Shown here piece after piece: positions 44,201 to 51,643 of a stretch of 64,000 bases of DNA. The notes under the pieces are model-generated. The model had not been told where the DNA came from. It did no database searches and worked only from the letters and a program-made list of their open reading frames with translations. This DNA comes from Solimonas sp. K1W22B-7 (GTDB lineage Bacteria; Pseudomonadota; Gammaproteobacteria; Nevskiales; Nevskiaceae). The stretch spans positions 4,600,071-4,664,070 of the forward strand of contig NZ_CP031704.1 of the NCBI RefSeq assembly GCF_003428335.1. The letters are read 5' to 3'. Positions within the stretch are counted from its first letter, which is position 1; each line of letters begins with the position of its first letter. The position numbers and the translations under genes are program-made.

Positions 44201-45015
44201 TCAAGGGCGCCCGCCACATCGTGCTGGCCGGCCACCGCGCTTACGTCTCGGCCGATGCCGGCGTGGTGGTGGTGAACCTCGACGACCCGATGAAGCCGCA
44301 GGTCGAGGCCACGATCCCGCTGCGCGACGTGCGCGCCACCGCCGTGCAGTTCCGCTACCTGTTCGCCGTCACCGGCGCCGGCCTGCAGACCATCGACATC
44401 GGCAAGCCTGCCCGCCCGCGCGTGATCGAAGGCGCCCTGGTGCCCCTGGCCGACGCCCACCGCGTGCACCTGGCGCGCACCTACGCCTACGTCGCCGCAG
44501 GCAAGGAAGGCGTGGCGATCGTCGACATCGAGAAACCGGAAGCGCCGAAGCTGTTCCAGCGCTACGACGCCGACGGCCGCCTCAAGGACGCCCGCGACGT
44601 CGCCGTGGGCAGTACCAACGCCTCGCTGTTCGCCTACGTCGCCGATGCCAGGACCGGCCTGCACGTGATCCAGCTGACCGCGCCCGACACCCAGCCCAAG
44701 TTCTACGGCTTCTCGCCGGAGCCGCGCCCGGTGTGGATCGCGCACCGCGACACCGGCAAGCCGGCGCTGGCGCTGAGCAAGGGCCTGGAGCGCGACCGCG
44801 CCGTGGACGAAACCGGCCACCAGGTCGCCGTCTTCGGCCGCATCGGCTCACGCCCCTTCAACGAGGGCGAGATGGAACGCCTCTACCTCGACAAGAACGG
44901 CGAGCCCTGGTTCGTGAGCAACCAGATGCCGGCGGGGACGGCCTCGAAGAGCGCGCAGAAGCAGAGCGAGGAGAAGAAGGGCTCCGGCAAGAAGAGCGAA
45001 AAGCGGCGGCCCTGA
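41206..45015 (+). CDS. Decahaem cytochrome c with LVIVD-repeat beta-propeller
   Basis: A 1269-residue exported protein (signal sequence LTATLLLALSGLALAS). Ten CXXCH motifs lie between residues 52 and 781 (CESCH, CTDCH, CGACH, CSGCH, CMICH, CVDCH, CQDCH, CITCH, CFGCH, CEDCH). From about 860 to 1190 there are LVIVD-type blades: GMQVFDVASI, GLILVNVDTL, GVVVVNLDDP, GLQTIDIGKP, GVAIVDIEKP and GLHVIQLTAP. A Lys-rich tail ends it. The propeller may bind a substrate, the cell surface or the barrel encoded just upstream. It is the last gene of the redox operon and probably its terminal, outer-facing member. Confidence 0.88.
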   Translation: MIRALTATLLLALSGLALASGGEHAVERDYVTADFAPRVQGRDQAAAKSAGCESCHTSTDRHSMHANPAVVLGCTDCHGGDARVFLKPGSKAEGHAYRDDHAYMETLEKAHVLPRYPEAWHWPSSRNPEHSFSLLNLEAPEFIRFVNPGDYRVAREACGACHLPIIEAAERSMMSTGAMLWGGAAYNNGILPFKRYLSGEAYTRDGRPARIDAPVKPDENMKKKGALEALYPLPAWEVTPPADVFRVFERGGRNINSIFPETGLPDALGLIQRLEEPGRPDIKQSNRGPGTGSRIAVPLLNMHKTRLNDPFSWFLGTNDQPGDYRSSGCSGCHVVYANDRDPRHSGGYAAWGHTGKSQSKDPTIPKDEEGHPLKHVFTRAIPTSQCMICHMHQPNIFLNSMLGYTMWDYETGAEQMWPKQQKYPTDAEIHKTNQRNPEEAAIRGNWSDRKFLDKVSELNPEIKDTQFADYHGHGWNFRAIHKRDRKGNLLDKDGNIVADDDPKKFSKTVQMSSIHVDVGMHCVDCHFSQDAHGNGHIYGEVAQAVEIDCQDCHGTADRLPTLKTSGPAAPPGGSDLLRLRTQDGRKRFEWRGNKLYQRSALDPKKEWEVSLVKDSVTPGNAHYNAKAARAKLMSRDTIGQAFGLDVKRDDRAHKDDEIMCITCHTSWTTSCFGCHLPIQANWKSDRIHFDGGESRNYATYNPQVVRDDFYMIGKHGEAKGNRVAPIRSTSALVLSSTNANRERIYIQQPPVAASGHSSQAFAPHYPHTERKTETKTCEDCHLSKSGDNNAWMTSLLGQGTNFVSFVGFHAWVGLEDGLEAVQVTEWEEPQAVIGSYLHRYAYPDWYKAHEARGRELPIAHDHSARGAIQCLQLRGEYLFAAEGKGGMQVFDVASIANKGFSQRIVSAPFSPLGQKNRIGSKNATCVALPTNQPINPLRNQGDLMRNVNQEQPFHPIYSYAAISDAVEGLILVNVDTLQDGDPRNNGLKRALTWDGGGALKGARHIVLAGHRAYVSADAGVVVVNLDDPMKPQVEATIPLRDVRATAVQFRYLFAVTGAGLQTIDIGKPARPRVIEGALVPLADAHRVHLARTYAYVAAGKEGVAIVDIEKPEAPKLFQRYDADGRLKDARDVAVGSTNASLFAYVADARTGLHVIQLTAPDTQPKFYGFSPEPRPVWIAHRDTGKPALALSKGLERDRAVDETGHQVAVFGRIGSRPFNEGEMERLYLDKNGEPWFVSNQMPAGTASKSAQKQSEEKKGSGKKSEKRRP

Positions 45016-45177
45016 CGCCGACGCCGTTCCGCCTCCGCGCAAGCGACCCTCTTCACGCCTGACGTAGCCCGGTTTGCCGCGGGGCAAGCCGGGGTTCCTT
45101 CCCGATTGCCCCCTGGCTTCGTTATGCGAAACCAGGCTGACTCACGGCCTCCATCTGCCCCTTCCCAAGGTTGCCCA

Positions 45178-45237
45178 GGTAGGAGCGAGCTTGCTCGTGA
45201 CCCGTCGAAAATGGTCGCGAGCAAGCTCGCTCCTACC
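45178..45237. repeat. Long inverted repeat, GGTAGGAGCGAGC type
   Basis: Arms 45178-45202 and 45213-45237 (25 bp with one T-C difference forming a G-T pair) flank a 10-base loop. It is of the same family as 1603, 12817 and 20569, and a half copy lies at 29940. It may end the redox operon. Confidence 0.75.
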
Positions 45238-45276
45238 CGACAAGGGTCCGCTCAATTCCCCGTACTTTCTTTAAAT

Positions 45277-45297
45277 CAATTACTTACCCAGTAATTG
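45277..45297. promoter_or_regulatory. Perfect dyad, likely TetR operator
   Basis: CAATTACT and AGTAATTG are perfect 8-bp arms around a 5-base spacer. It sits 86 bases before the TetR start in AT-rich DNA. The form and place suit an operator for the TetR protein that precedes the efflux operon. Confidence 0.55.
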
Positions 45298-45326
45298 CAC
45301 CCCATTGAGTTTTATTTACCACATAA

Positions 45327-45341
45327 GTCCAGATACTGGAC
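45327..45341. promoter_or_regulatory. Second perfect dyad before the TetR gene
   Basis: GTCCAG ATA CTGGAC is a perfect 6-3-6 palindrome. A TTGAAT-like -35 box (45347-45352) begins five bases on. It may be an operator controlling the TetR-efflux transcript. Confidence 0.5.
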
Positions 45342-45382
45342 ACGTGTTGAATACCGCGCGGTTTGTAGTTACTCTGCCGCCC

Positions 45383-46021
45383 ATGAGCCTGAGCCAACAA
45401 CGCCGCCTGGAAGAGAAGGAACGCCGCCGCGAAGAGATCGTCGACGCGGCCGAGCGGGTCATCGAGGCCAAGGGCTATGACGCCGCCAAGATGGAGGAGA
45501 TCGCGCGCGACGCGCGGGTCTCGCGTGCGCTGGTCTACACCTACTTCAAGGACAAGCCCGAGCTGTACTTCGCGATCTGCGAGCGCGCGCTGCGCCTGCT
45601 GCGCGAACGCTTCGATGCGGCGGTGGCCTCGCAGCCGCGCGGCATCGACCAGGTCGCGGCGATCGGCCGCGCGTACATGGACTTCGCACGCGAGTCGCCG
45701 TTCCGCTTCACCGCGCTGTCGCGCTTCGAGGCGCACTCGATGGCCGACGTGCAGGCCGGCTCCACCGAGCACGGCGCGCTCACCGCCGGCCGCTGCGTGC
45801 ACGAGGTGACGGTGCGCGCGCTGCTCAACGGCGTCGCCGACGGCTCCATCCGCAAGGACCTGGGTCACCCGCTGCTGATGTCGATCACGCTCTGGGGCCT
45901 GACCCATGGCGTGATCCAGCTGGCGCAGACCAAGGGCAGCATCGTCACGGACGAGGGCTTCAGCCTCGCCCAGTTCCTGGAACACAGCATCGACTTTGGG
46001 CTGCGCGCATTGCGCGCCTGA
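45383..46021 (+). CDS. TetR-family transcriptional regulator (efflux-linked)
   Basis: A 212-residue TetR repressor. The N-terminal DNA-binding domain is at about 15-62: REEIVDAAERVIEAKGYDAAKMEEIARDARVSRALVYTYFKDKPELY. The ligand-binding region follows, with FTALSRFEAHSM and LWGLTHGVIQLAQTKG. It lies 32 bases upstream of a TolC-MFP-RND operon and should control it and itself. Two palindromes upstream are candidate operators. The ATG at 45383 is chosen because the HTH begins soon after; there is no clear ribosome site, and a promoter close to the ATG may give a leaderless transcript. Confidence 0.88.
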   Translation: MSLSQQRRLEEKERRREEIVDAAERVIEAKGYDAAKMEEIARDARVSRALVYTYFKDKPELYFAICERALRLLRERFDAAVASQPRGIDQVAAIGRAYMDFARESPFRFTALSRFEAHSMADVQAGSTEHGALTAGRCVHEVTVRALLNGVADGSIRKDLGHPLLMSITLWGLTHGVIQLAQTKGSIVTDEGFSLAQFLEHSIDFGLRALRA

Positions 46022-46053
46022 GGATCGCAAGAAGATATCGAGAGGAGTTCGGC

Positions 46054-47490
46054 ATGCGTAAAGCAAGACAACGCCTGTCCATCGCCGGCATCGCCGCGGT
46101 GCTGGCAGCCGGCGCGGCCCAGGCCGCGCCGGCGCCGCGGCTGTCCATGTCGCTGGCACTGGACAGCACCGCCATGCTGACCGCCGCCAGGGTGCAGGAC
46201 GATCCCCTGGCCGGCTTCATCGCCGAAGCGCTGGCGAACAACGCCGCCCTGGGCGCCCAGAACGCATCGGTGCAGGCGCGCTTCCAGGCCCTGCGCGAGG
46301 CGCGCGCCCAGCGCCTGCCGCAGCTGGACCTGAAGGCGCGCTACAGCGTCGCCGACGGCGGCCGCACGATCGATTTCCCGGCCGGCGATCTGCTCAACCC
46401 GGTCTACGCCACCCTCAACCAGCTCACCGGCACGCAGCAGTTCCCGCAGATCCAGAACCAGAGCATCGACCTGCTGCGCGAGAAGGAGCAGGACACGCGT
46501 CTGACCCTGGTCGCGCCGCTGTTCGCGCCGCAGCTGGACAATGCCATCGACGCGCGCGAGTCGCTGTACCAGGCCGAGACCGCCTCCCGCGAGGCGCTGG
46601 CGCGCACCCTGGTGCGCGACGTCAAGCAGGCTTCCTACGCGCTGGCGCAGGCGCGCGCCGGCATCGTCATCCTGGAATCCAGCGAGCGCACGCTGGGCGA
46701 GAACGTGCGCGTGGCCCAGGCCCTGCAGGATGCCGGCAAGGCCACCCGTGATCGCCGCCTGCGCGCCGAGGCCGAGCGCCTGGCCGTGGTGCAGCGGCTC
46801 GACGCCGCCCGCGCCCAGTCCCAGCAGGCGCAGCGCTATCTCAACTTCCTGCGCGGCCAGCCGCTGGACACGGCGGTGGAACTGCCGCCCGCGGAAGGCC
46901 CCGTCGCCGAGGCCGTCGAGGCCGGCCGCAGCCGCCCCGAGCTGCGCCAGATCGAGCACGCGGTGGATGCCGCCGACGCCAGGCGCCGCGCCGCGCGCGC
47001 CGGGCGCTGGCCGACGCTGGCGCTGGCCGGCGACTACGGTGTCGAAGGCGAGCGCTACGAGTTCGACCGCGAGCACGACTTCTCGATGGCCTCGCTGGTG
47101 CTGAACTGGTCGGTGTTCGACTTCGGCCTGCGCCGCGCGCAGCAGGCCCAGGCCGCCGCGGAGACCGCCAGCCTCAGGGCGCAGCGCGACGACCTGCGGC
47201 AGAAGCTGGTACTGGCCGAGCAGGCCGCGCGCGAAGACCTGGCGGTGTCGCTGCGCGCCATCGACAGCGCCAATGCGCGCCGCGAAGCCGCCGACGAAAG
47301 CTTCCGCATCTCCTCGCGCAAGCGCGACGAGGGCCAGCTGTCGCAGGTCGAATTCTTCGATGCCGAACGCACCCTGACCGACGCGCGGCTCAACCAGGTC
47401 ATTGCCCGCCAGGCTGCGCTGTCGCGCGCTGCGGAACTCGAATACACCACGGCCGCCTACCCGCTGCCGGCCCAACACCTCGCGGAGTAA
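46054..47490 (+). CDS. TolC-family outer-membrane efflux protein
   Basis: A 478-residue outer-membrane factor with a signal sequence (AGIAAVLAAGAAQAAP). The two TolC-type repeats are visible: ALANNAALGAQNASVQARFQALREARAQRLPQLDL in the first half and the EAGRSRPELRQIEHAVDAADARRRAARAGRWPTLAL segment in the second, with long helical regions after each and SVFDFGLRRAQ near the second barrel strand. It forms the exit duct of the tripartite pump with the next two genes (5- and 10-base gaps). Confidence 0.9.
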   Translation: MRKARQRLSIAGIAAVLAAGAAQAAPAPRLSMSLALDSTAMLTAARVQDDPLAGFIAEALANNAALGAQNASVQARFQALREARAQRLPQLDLKARYSVADGGRTIDFPAGDLLNPVYATLNQLTGTQQFPQIQNQSIDLLREKEQDTRLTLVAPLFAPQLDNAIDARESLYQAETASREALARTLVRDVKQASYALAQARAGIVILESSERTLGENVRVAQALQDAGKATRDRRLRAEAERLAVVQRLDAARAQSQQAQRYLNFLRGQPLDTAVELPPAEGPVAEAVEAGRSRPELRQIEHAVDAADARRRAARAGRWPTLALAGDYGVEGERYEFDREHDFSMASLVLNWSVFDFGLRRAQQAQAAAETASLRAQRDDLRQKLVLAEQAAREDLAVSLRAIDSANARREAADESFRISSRKRDEGQLSQVEFFDAERTLTDARLNQVIARQAALSRAAELEYTTAAYPLPAQHLAE

Positions 47491-47495
47491 CGCCC

Positions 47496-48548
47496 ATGCG
47501 CCCCCTCCTGACCCTGCTGCCCGCCCTGCTCCTCGCCGCCTGCGGTGCCGCCGAGCCGCCCCCCGTGACCGAAGCGCCGCCGCGCAGCGTGCAGGTCGCC
47601 CTGCCGGAGAACGGCCCGGCGACACCGCCGGTGGAGAGCAACGGCGTGGTCGCCTACCGCGACGAGACGCGCCTGTCCTTCATGGTGCCCGGCATCGTGC
47701 AGGGCATCGCCGTGCGCGAGGGCGACACGGTGCAGCGCGGCCAGCTGCTGGCGACGCTGGAACCGGCCCAGGTGGACGCCGGCTCCACGCAGGCGCGCGA
47801 GGCCTGGCTCAAGACCCGGCGCGATCTCGAGCGCGGCGAGAAGCTGTTCCGTGAGGACGTGCTGACGCGCGAGCAGCTCGACGACCTCAACACCGCCGAG
47901 CGCGTGGCGCGCGCCGGCCTGTCCAACGCCGATTTCGCGCGCAACAACGCGCGCATCGTCGCGCCGACCCAGGGCAAGGTGCTGCGCCGCCTGTCGGAAT
48001 CGCGCGAGATGGTGGCCGCCGGCCAGCCGGTGCTGACGCTGGGCGATACCGGCAGCGGCATGGTGCTGCGCCTGGGCCTGGCCGATCGCGAGGTGGTGCG
48101 CCTGAAGAACGACGACACCGCGACGCTGCGCTTCGACGCCTTCCCCGGCAAGGAGTTCGCCGGCAAGGTGCGGGAGGTCAGCCGCGCCGCCGATCCGCGC
48201 ATGGGCACCTACCGCGTGGACATCGCCTTCGACCCCGGGCAGACCCCCTTCGTCAGCGGCCTGATCGGCCGCGCCGAGATCCGCGGCAGCGACGACGGCG
48301 AGTCGCTGCAGTACATCCCGCTCACCGCCCTGGTGGAGGGCGACCAGCGCAACATGCTGGTCTACCTGCTGCCCCAGGGCAGCACCCAGGTGAAGGCGCA
48401 ACGCGTGCCGATCGCCTTCGTTGCCGGCGACCGCGCGGCCCTGGCGCAGCCCCTGCCGGCCGGCCATGCCGTGGTCACCGAAGGCTCCACCTACCTGCGC
48501 GACGGCGAGAAGGTCAGCGTGATCGCGGAAGCCAGCGCCAGGAACTAG
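47496..48548 (+). CDS. RND efflux periplasmic adaptor (MFP) lipoprotein
   Basis: A 350-residue membrane-fusion protein; the lipobox LLLAACGAAE anchors it by Cys at about 16. The lipoyl half-motifs are MVPGIVQGIAVREGDTVQRGQLLATLEP and NNARIVAPTQGKVLRRL, with a short helical hairpin between them (about 90-150), then beta-barrel and membrane-proximal domains. The short hairpin fits adaptors of RND pumps. It bridges the RND pump encoded 10 bases downstream and the TolC-like protein upstream. Confidence 0.9.
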   Translation: MRPLLTLLPALLLAACGAAEPPPVTEAPPRSVQVALPENGPATPPVESNGVVAYRDETRLSFMVPGIVQGIAVREGDTVQRGQLLATLEPAQVDAGSTQAREAWLKTRRDLERGEKLFREDVLTREQLDDLNTAERVARAGLSNADFARNNARIVAPTQGKVLRRLSESREMVAAGQPVLTLGDTGSGMVLRLGLADREVVRLKNDDTATLRFDAFPGKEFAGKVREVSRAADPRMGTYRVDIAFDPGQTPFVSGLIGRAEIRGSDDGESLQYIPLTALVEGDQRNMLVYLLPQGSTQVKAQRVPIAFVAGDRAALAQPLPAGHAVVTEGSTYLRDGEKVSVIAEASARN

Positions 48549-48558
48549 GGGAACACCG

Positions 48559-51500
48559 ATGAAAATCTCCGATTTCTCGGTCCGTAACCCGCAGTTCACG
48601 GTCCTGATCTTCCTGCTGCTGGGCGCCCTGGGCCTGAGCGCCTGGCGCGACATGCCGCGCACCGAAGACCCATACTTCCCGATCTCCGCCTTCCAGGTCA
48701 TCGTGATCTACCCGGGCGCCGATCCCTACCAGATCGAGCGCGAGATCTCCGAGCCGATCGAGGACGCGCTGAACCGGCTGGACGACGTCAAGGACATCCT
48801 GTCCACTTCGGCCGACAGCGTCGGCGTGGTGTTCATCGAGTTCGACGGCGACGTCGACGTCGACAAGAAGTTCGACGATCTCAACCGCGAACTGGGCGCC
48901 GTGCGCGGCGACCTGCCGCCCGGCATCACGCGGCTGGAGGTCAAGCGCATCAACCCCGGCTACACCAACATCGTGCAGATGGCGCTGGTGTCCGACACCG
49001 TCTCCTGGCACACGCTCGGCGACCTCGCCGACGAACTGCAGGACCGCCTGGAGCGCCTGCCCGGCGTGCGCGAGTCCGAGGTCTGGGCCCTGCCGCAGCG
49101 CGAGCTGCGCGTGGAGGCGGACTTCAAGCGCATGGCCAGCCTCAACGTGCGCCTCGGACAGCTGCTGAACGCCGTCAGCGGTCGCAACACCAACATCCCC
49201 GGCGGCCCGGTGGAGTACGGCAGCCGCCGCTTCAACGTGCAGACCAGCGGCAACTACGAAACCCCGGACGAGGTCAGCGACACCGTGCTGGCCGGCGACG
49301 GCAGCCGCCTGGTCCGCGTGCGCGACGTCGCCGACGTGCGCTGGGACTACGGCCCCGACGAGCACACCGCGCGTTTCGACGGCCGCCGCGCGGTGTACGT
49401 CACCGCCAACCAGAAGGAAGGCCAGAACATCTTCGTCACCCGCGCCGCCATCGACAAGGTGCTGCAGGACTTCCAGCACACGCTGCCTGCCGAGGTGAAG
49501 CTGGAGCTGGGCTTCGACCAGTCGCGCAACGTCGAGCATCGCCTCAACCGCCTGGGCGCCGACTTCGCCGTCGCCATCGTGCTGGTGATGGTCACCCTGC
49601 TGCCGCTGGGGCTGCGCGCCGCCGGCATCGTCATGGTGTCGATCCCGCTGTCGCTGGCCACGGGCCTGGCCGCGCTGTACTTCGCCGGCTACTCGCTCAA
49701 CCAGTTGTCCATCGCCGGCTTCGTCGTCGCCCTGGGCCTGCTGGTGGACGATTCCATCGTGGTGGTGGAGAACATCTCGCGCTACCTGCGCATGGGCTAC
49801 AAGCGCGAGGAGGCCGCCATGCTGGCCACGCGCCAGATCTCGCTGGCCGTGCTGGGCTGCACCGCGACCCTGCTGTTCGCCTTCCTGCCGCTGATGGCCC
49901 TGCCCGGCAACGCCGGCAACTTCATCCGCTCGCTGCCGCTGTCGGTGATCTTCACCGTGCTGGCCTCGCTGTTCGTGGCGCTGACGATCATCCCCTTCCT
50001 CGCCAGCCGCGTGCTGCCGCTGCACGAGGAGGCCGAAGGCAACATCGTGCTGCGCACGCTGATGGGCCTGATCCATCGCATCTACTCGCCCTGGCTGCGC
50101 CGCGCCCTGGCGCGTCCCAAGACCACGGTGGCGATCGCGACGGTGCTGGTGGTGGGCAGCTTCATGCTGGTGCCGGCAATCGGCTTCAGCGTCTTCCCCA
50201 AGGCCAACACGCCGCAGTTCATGGTGGAGATCAACCTGCCCAATGGCGCCAGCCTGGCCAAGACCGACGGCGTCATGCGCCAGGTGGAAGCACTGCTGAC
50301 CCGGCAGCCGGAGATCGACCACGTCATGGCCAACCTCGGCCACGGCAACCCCAAGATCTACTACAACCTGTTCCCGCGCGAGTTCGATTCCAGCTACGCC
50401 GAACTGTTCGTGCAGCTCAAGCGCTACCACAACCGCGAGACCACCGCGCTGTTCGACCGCCTGCGCCACGAGTTCGACCGGATTCCCGGCGCCGAGGTCA
50501 GGCTGATCGAGTTCGAGAACGGACCGCCGATGGATGCCCCCATCGCGATCCGCGTGATCGGCGACGACCTGCCGCAGCTGCGCCACCTGGCCGCCGACGT
50601 CGAGAAGCTCATTGCCGGCACGCCCGGCACGCGCGACATCGGCAACCCCCTGCGGCGCTCGCGCGTCGACATGGACCTGGGCATCGACACCACCAAGGCC
50701 GGCCTGCTGGGCATCGCACCGCTGGAGCTGAACCAGGCGGTGCGCGCCGCCTTCGCCGGTCTGGAGGCCGGCGAGTTCCGCGAGGAGGACGGCGACACCT
50801 ATCCCATCGTCGTGCGCGGTCCGCTGCAGGGCCGCCCGTCCATCGAGGCCATGCAGGGCCTGCACGTGGGCACCGCCACCGGCATGCAGGTGCCGCTGGC
50901 GCAACTCACGCGGCCGCAGCTGATCGACGCGCCGAACGCCATCTACCGCTACCACCGCCAGCGCAGCGTGCTGCTCACCGCGCACCCGCAGAAGGGCTAC
51001 AACACCGAGAAGCTCACGCACGAGATCATCGACCAGCTCGACGCCTACAAATGGCCCGAGGGCTACCGCTACATGGTGGCCGGCGAGGTCAAGGCCCGCG
51101 GCGAAAGCTTCGCCGGCTTCGGCACCGCGATCCTGGTCACCGTGTTCGGCATCATGGCGATCCTGGTGCTGGAGTTCGGCAGCTTCAAGTCGACCCTGAT
51201 CGTCGCCACCGTGGTGCCGCTGGGGGTGATGGGCGGCCTGCTGATGCTGTTCATCACCGGCTACAACCTCAGCTTCACCGCCATGGTCGGCTTCATCGCC
51301 CTGACCGGCATCGAGATCAAGAACTCGATCCTGCTGGTGGACTTCACCAACCAGCTGCGCGAGGAAGGCATACCGCTGGATGAGGCCATCGCCAAGGCCG
51401 GCGAGATCCGTTTCCTGCCGATCCTGCTGACCTCCATCACCGCCATCGGCGGCCTCAGCCCCCTGGCCTTCCAGCAATCCGCCCTGTATTCACCGATGGC

Positions 51501-51621
51501 CTGGGTGCTGATCGGCGGCCTGATCAGCTCCACCATGGTCGGGCGCCTGGTCACCCCGGTGATGTACAAGCTGCTGCCGCCGGAGCTACGCAAGCGGCGC
51601 GTGGAAGTGGGAAGCCTCTAG
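48559..51621 (+). CDS. RND efflux transporter, inner-membrane pump
   Basis: A 1020-residue RND permease with the usual 12-helix, two-loop plan. Helix 4 has the proton-relay aspartates in GLLVDDSIVVVENISRYL and helix 10 the lysine in GIEIKNSILLVDFTNQL. SVFPKANTPQFMVEINLPNGAS opens the second periplasmic loop. The N-terminal FSVRNPQFTVLIFLLLGALG is typical. Substrates cannot be called; the hydrophobic-drug (HAE1-like) class is likelier than metal export. It is the third gene of the efflux operon. An IS30 element has landed 50 bases behind its stop, in its downstream hairpin. Confidence 0.93.
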   Translation: MKISDFSVRNPQFTVLIFLLLGALGLSAWRDMPRTEDPYFPISAFQVIVIYPGADPYQIEREISEPIEDALNRLDDVKDILSTSADSVGVVFIEFDGDVDVDKKFDDLNRELGAVRGDLPPGITRLEVKRINPGYTNIVQMALVSDTVSWHTLGDLADELQDRLERLPGVRESEVWALPQRELRVEADFKRMASLNVRLGQLLNAVSGRNTNIPGGPVEYGSRRFNVQTSGNYETPDEVSDTVLAGDGSRLVRVRDVADVRWDYGPDEHTARFDGRRAVYVTANQKEGQNIFVTRAAIDKVLQDFQHTLPAEVKLELGFDQSRNVEHRLNRLGADFAVAIVLVMVTLLPLGLRAAGIVMVSIPLSLATGLAALYFAGYSLNQLSIAGFVVALGLLVDDSIVVVENISRYLRMGYKREEAAMLATRQISLAVLGCTATLLFAFLPLMALPGNAGNFIRSLPLSVIFTVLASLFVALTIIPFLASRVLPLHEEAEGNIVLRTLMGLIHRIYSPWLRRALARPKTTVAIATVLVVGSFMLVPAIGFSVFPKANTPQFMVEINLPNGASLAKTDGVMRQVEALLTRQPEIDHVMANLGHGNPKIYYNLFPREFDSSYAELFVQLKRYHNRETTALFDRLRHEFDRIPGAEVRLIEFENGPPMDAPIAIRVIGDDLPQLRHLAADVEKLIAGTPGTRDIGNPLRRSRVDMDLGIDTTKAGLLGIAPLELNQAVRAAFAGLEAGEFREEDGDTYPIVVRGPLQGRPSIEAMQGLHVGTATGMQVPLAQLTRPQLIDAPNAIYRYHRQRSVLLTAHPQKGYNTEKLTHEIIDQLDAYKWPEGYRYMVAGEVKARGESFAGFGTAILVTVFGIMAILVLEFGSFKSTLIVATVVPLGVMGGLLMLFITGYNLSFTAMVGFIALTGIEIKNSILLVDFTNQLREEGIPLDEAIAKAGEIRFLPILLTSITAIGGLSPLAFQQSALYSPMAWVLIGGLISSTMVGRLVTPVMYKLLPPELRKRRVEVGSL

Positions 51622-51643
51622 GGCAATCGTTTCATCATCGACG

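Larger units (their letters stand above)
45016..45382. other. Intergenic region with repeats and operators
   Basis: No gene is seen in these 367 bases. After the redox operon come GTAGCCCGG/CCAGGCT-like repeat pieces (45062-45141), a GGTAGGAGCGAGC hairpin (45178-45237), and then an AT-rich stretch with two palindromes (45277-45297 and 45327-45341) in front of the TetR gene. Confidence 0.65.

Noticed and set aside
41197-44820. A 1207-residue minus-strand frame
   Set aside because: It is antisense to the decahaem-LVIVD gene and has no recognisable domain or start signal.
48514-51477. A 987-residue minus-strand frame
   Set aside because: It is antisense to the RND pump, whose motifs are clear; the translated product is low-complexity Gln/Asp/Val.
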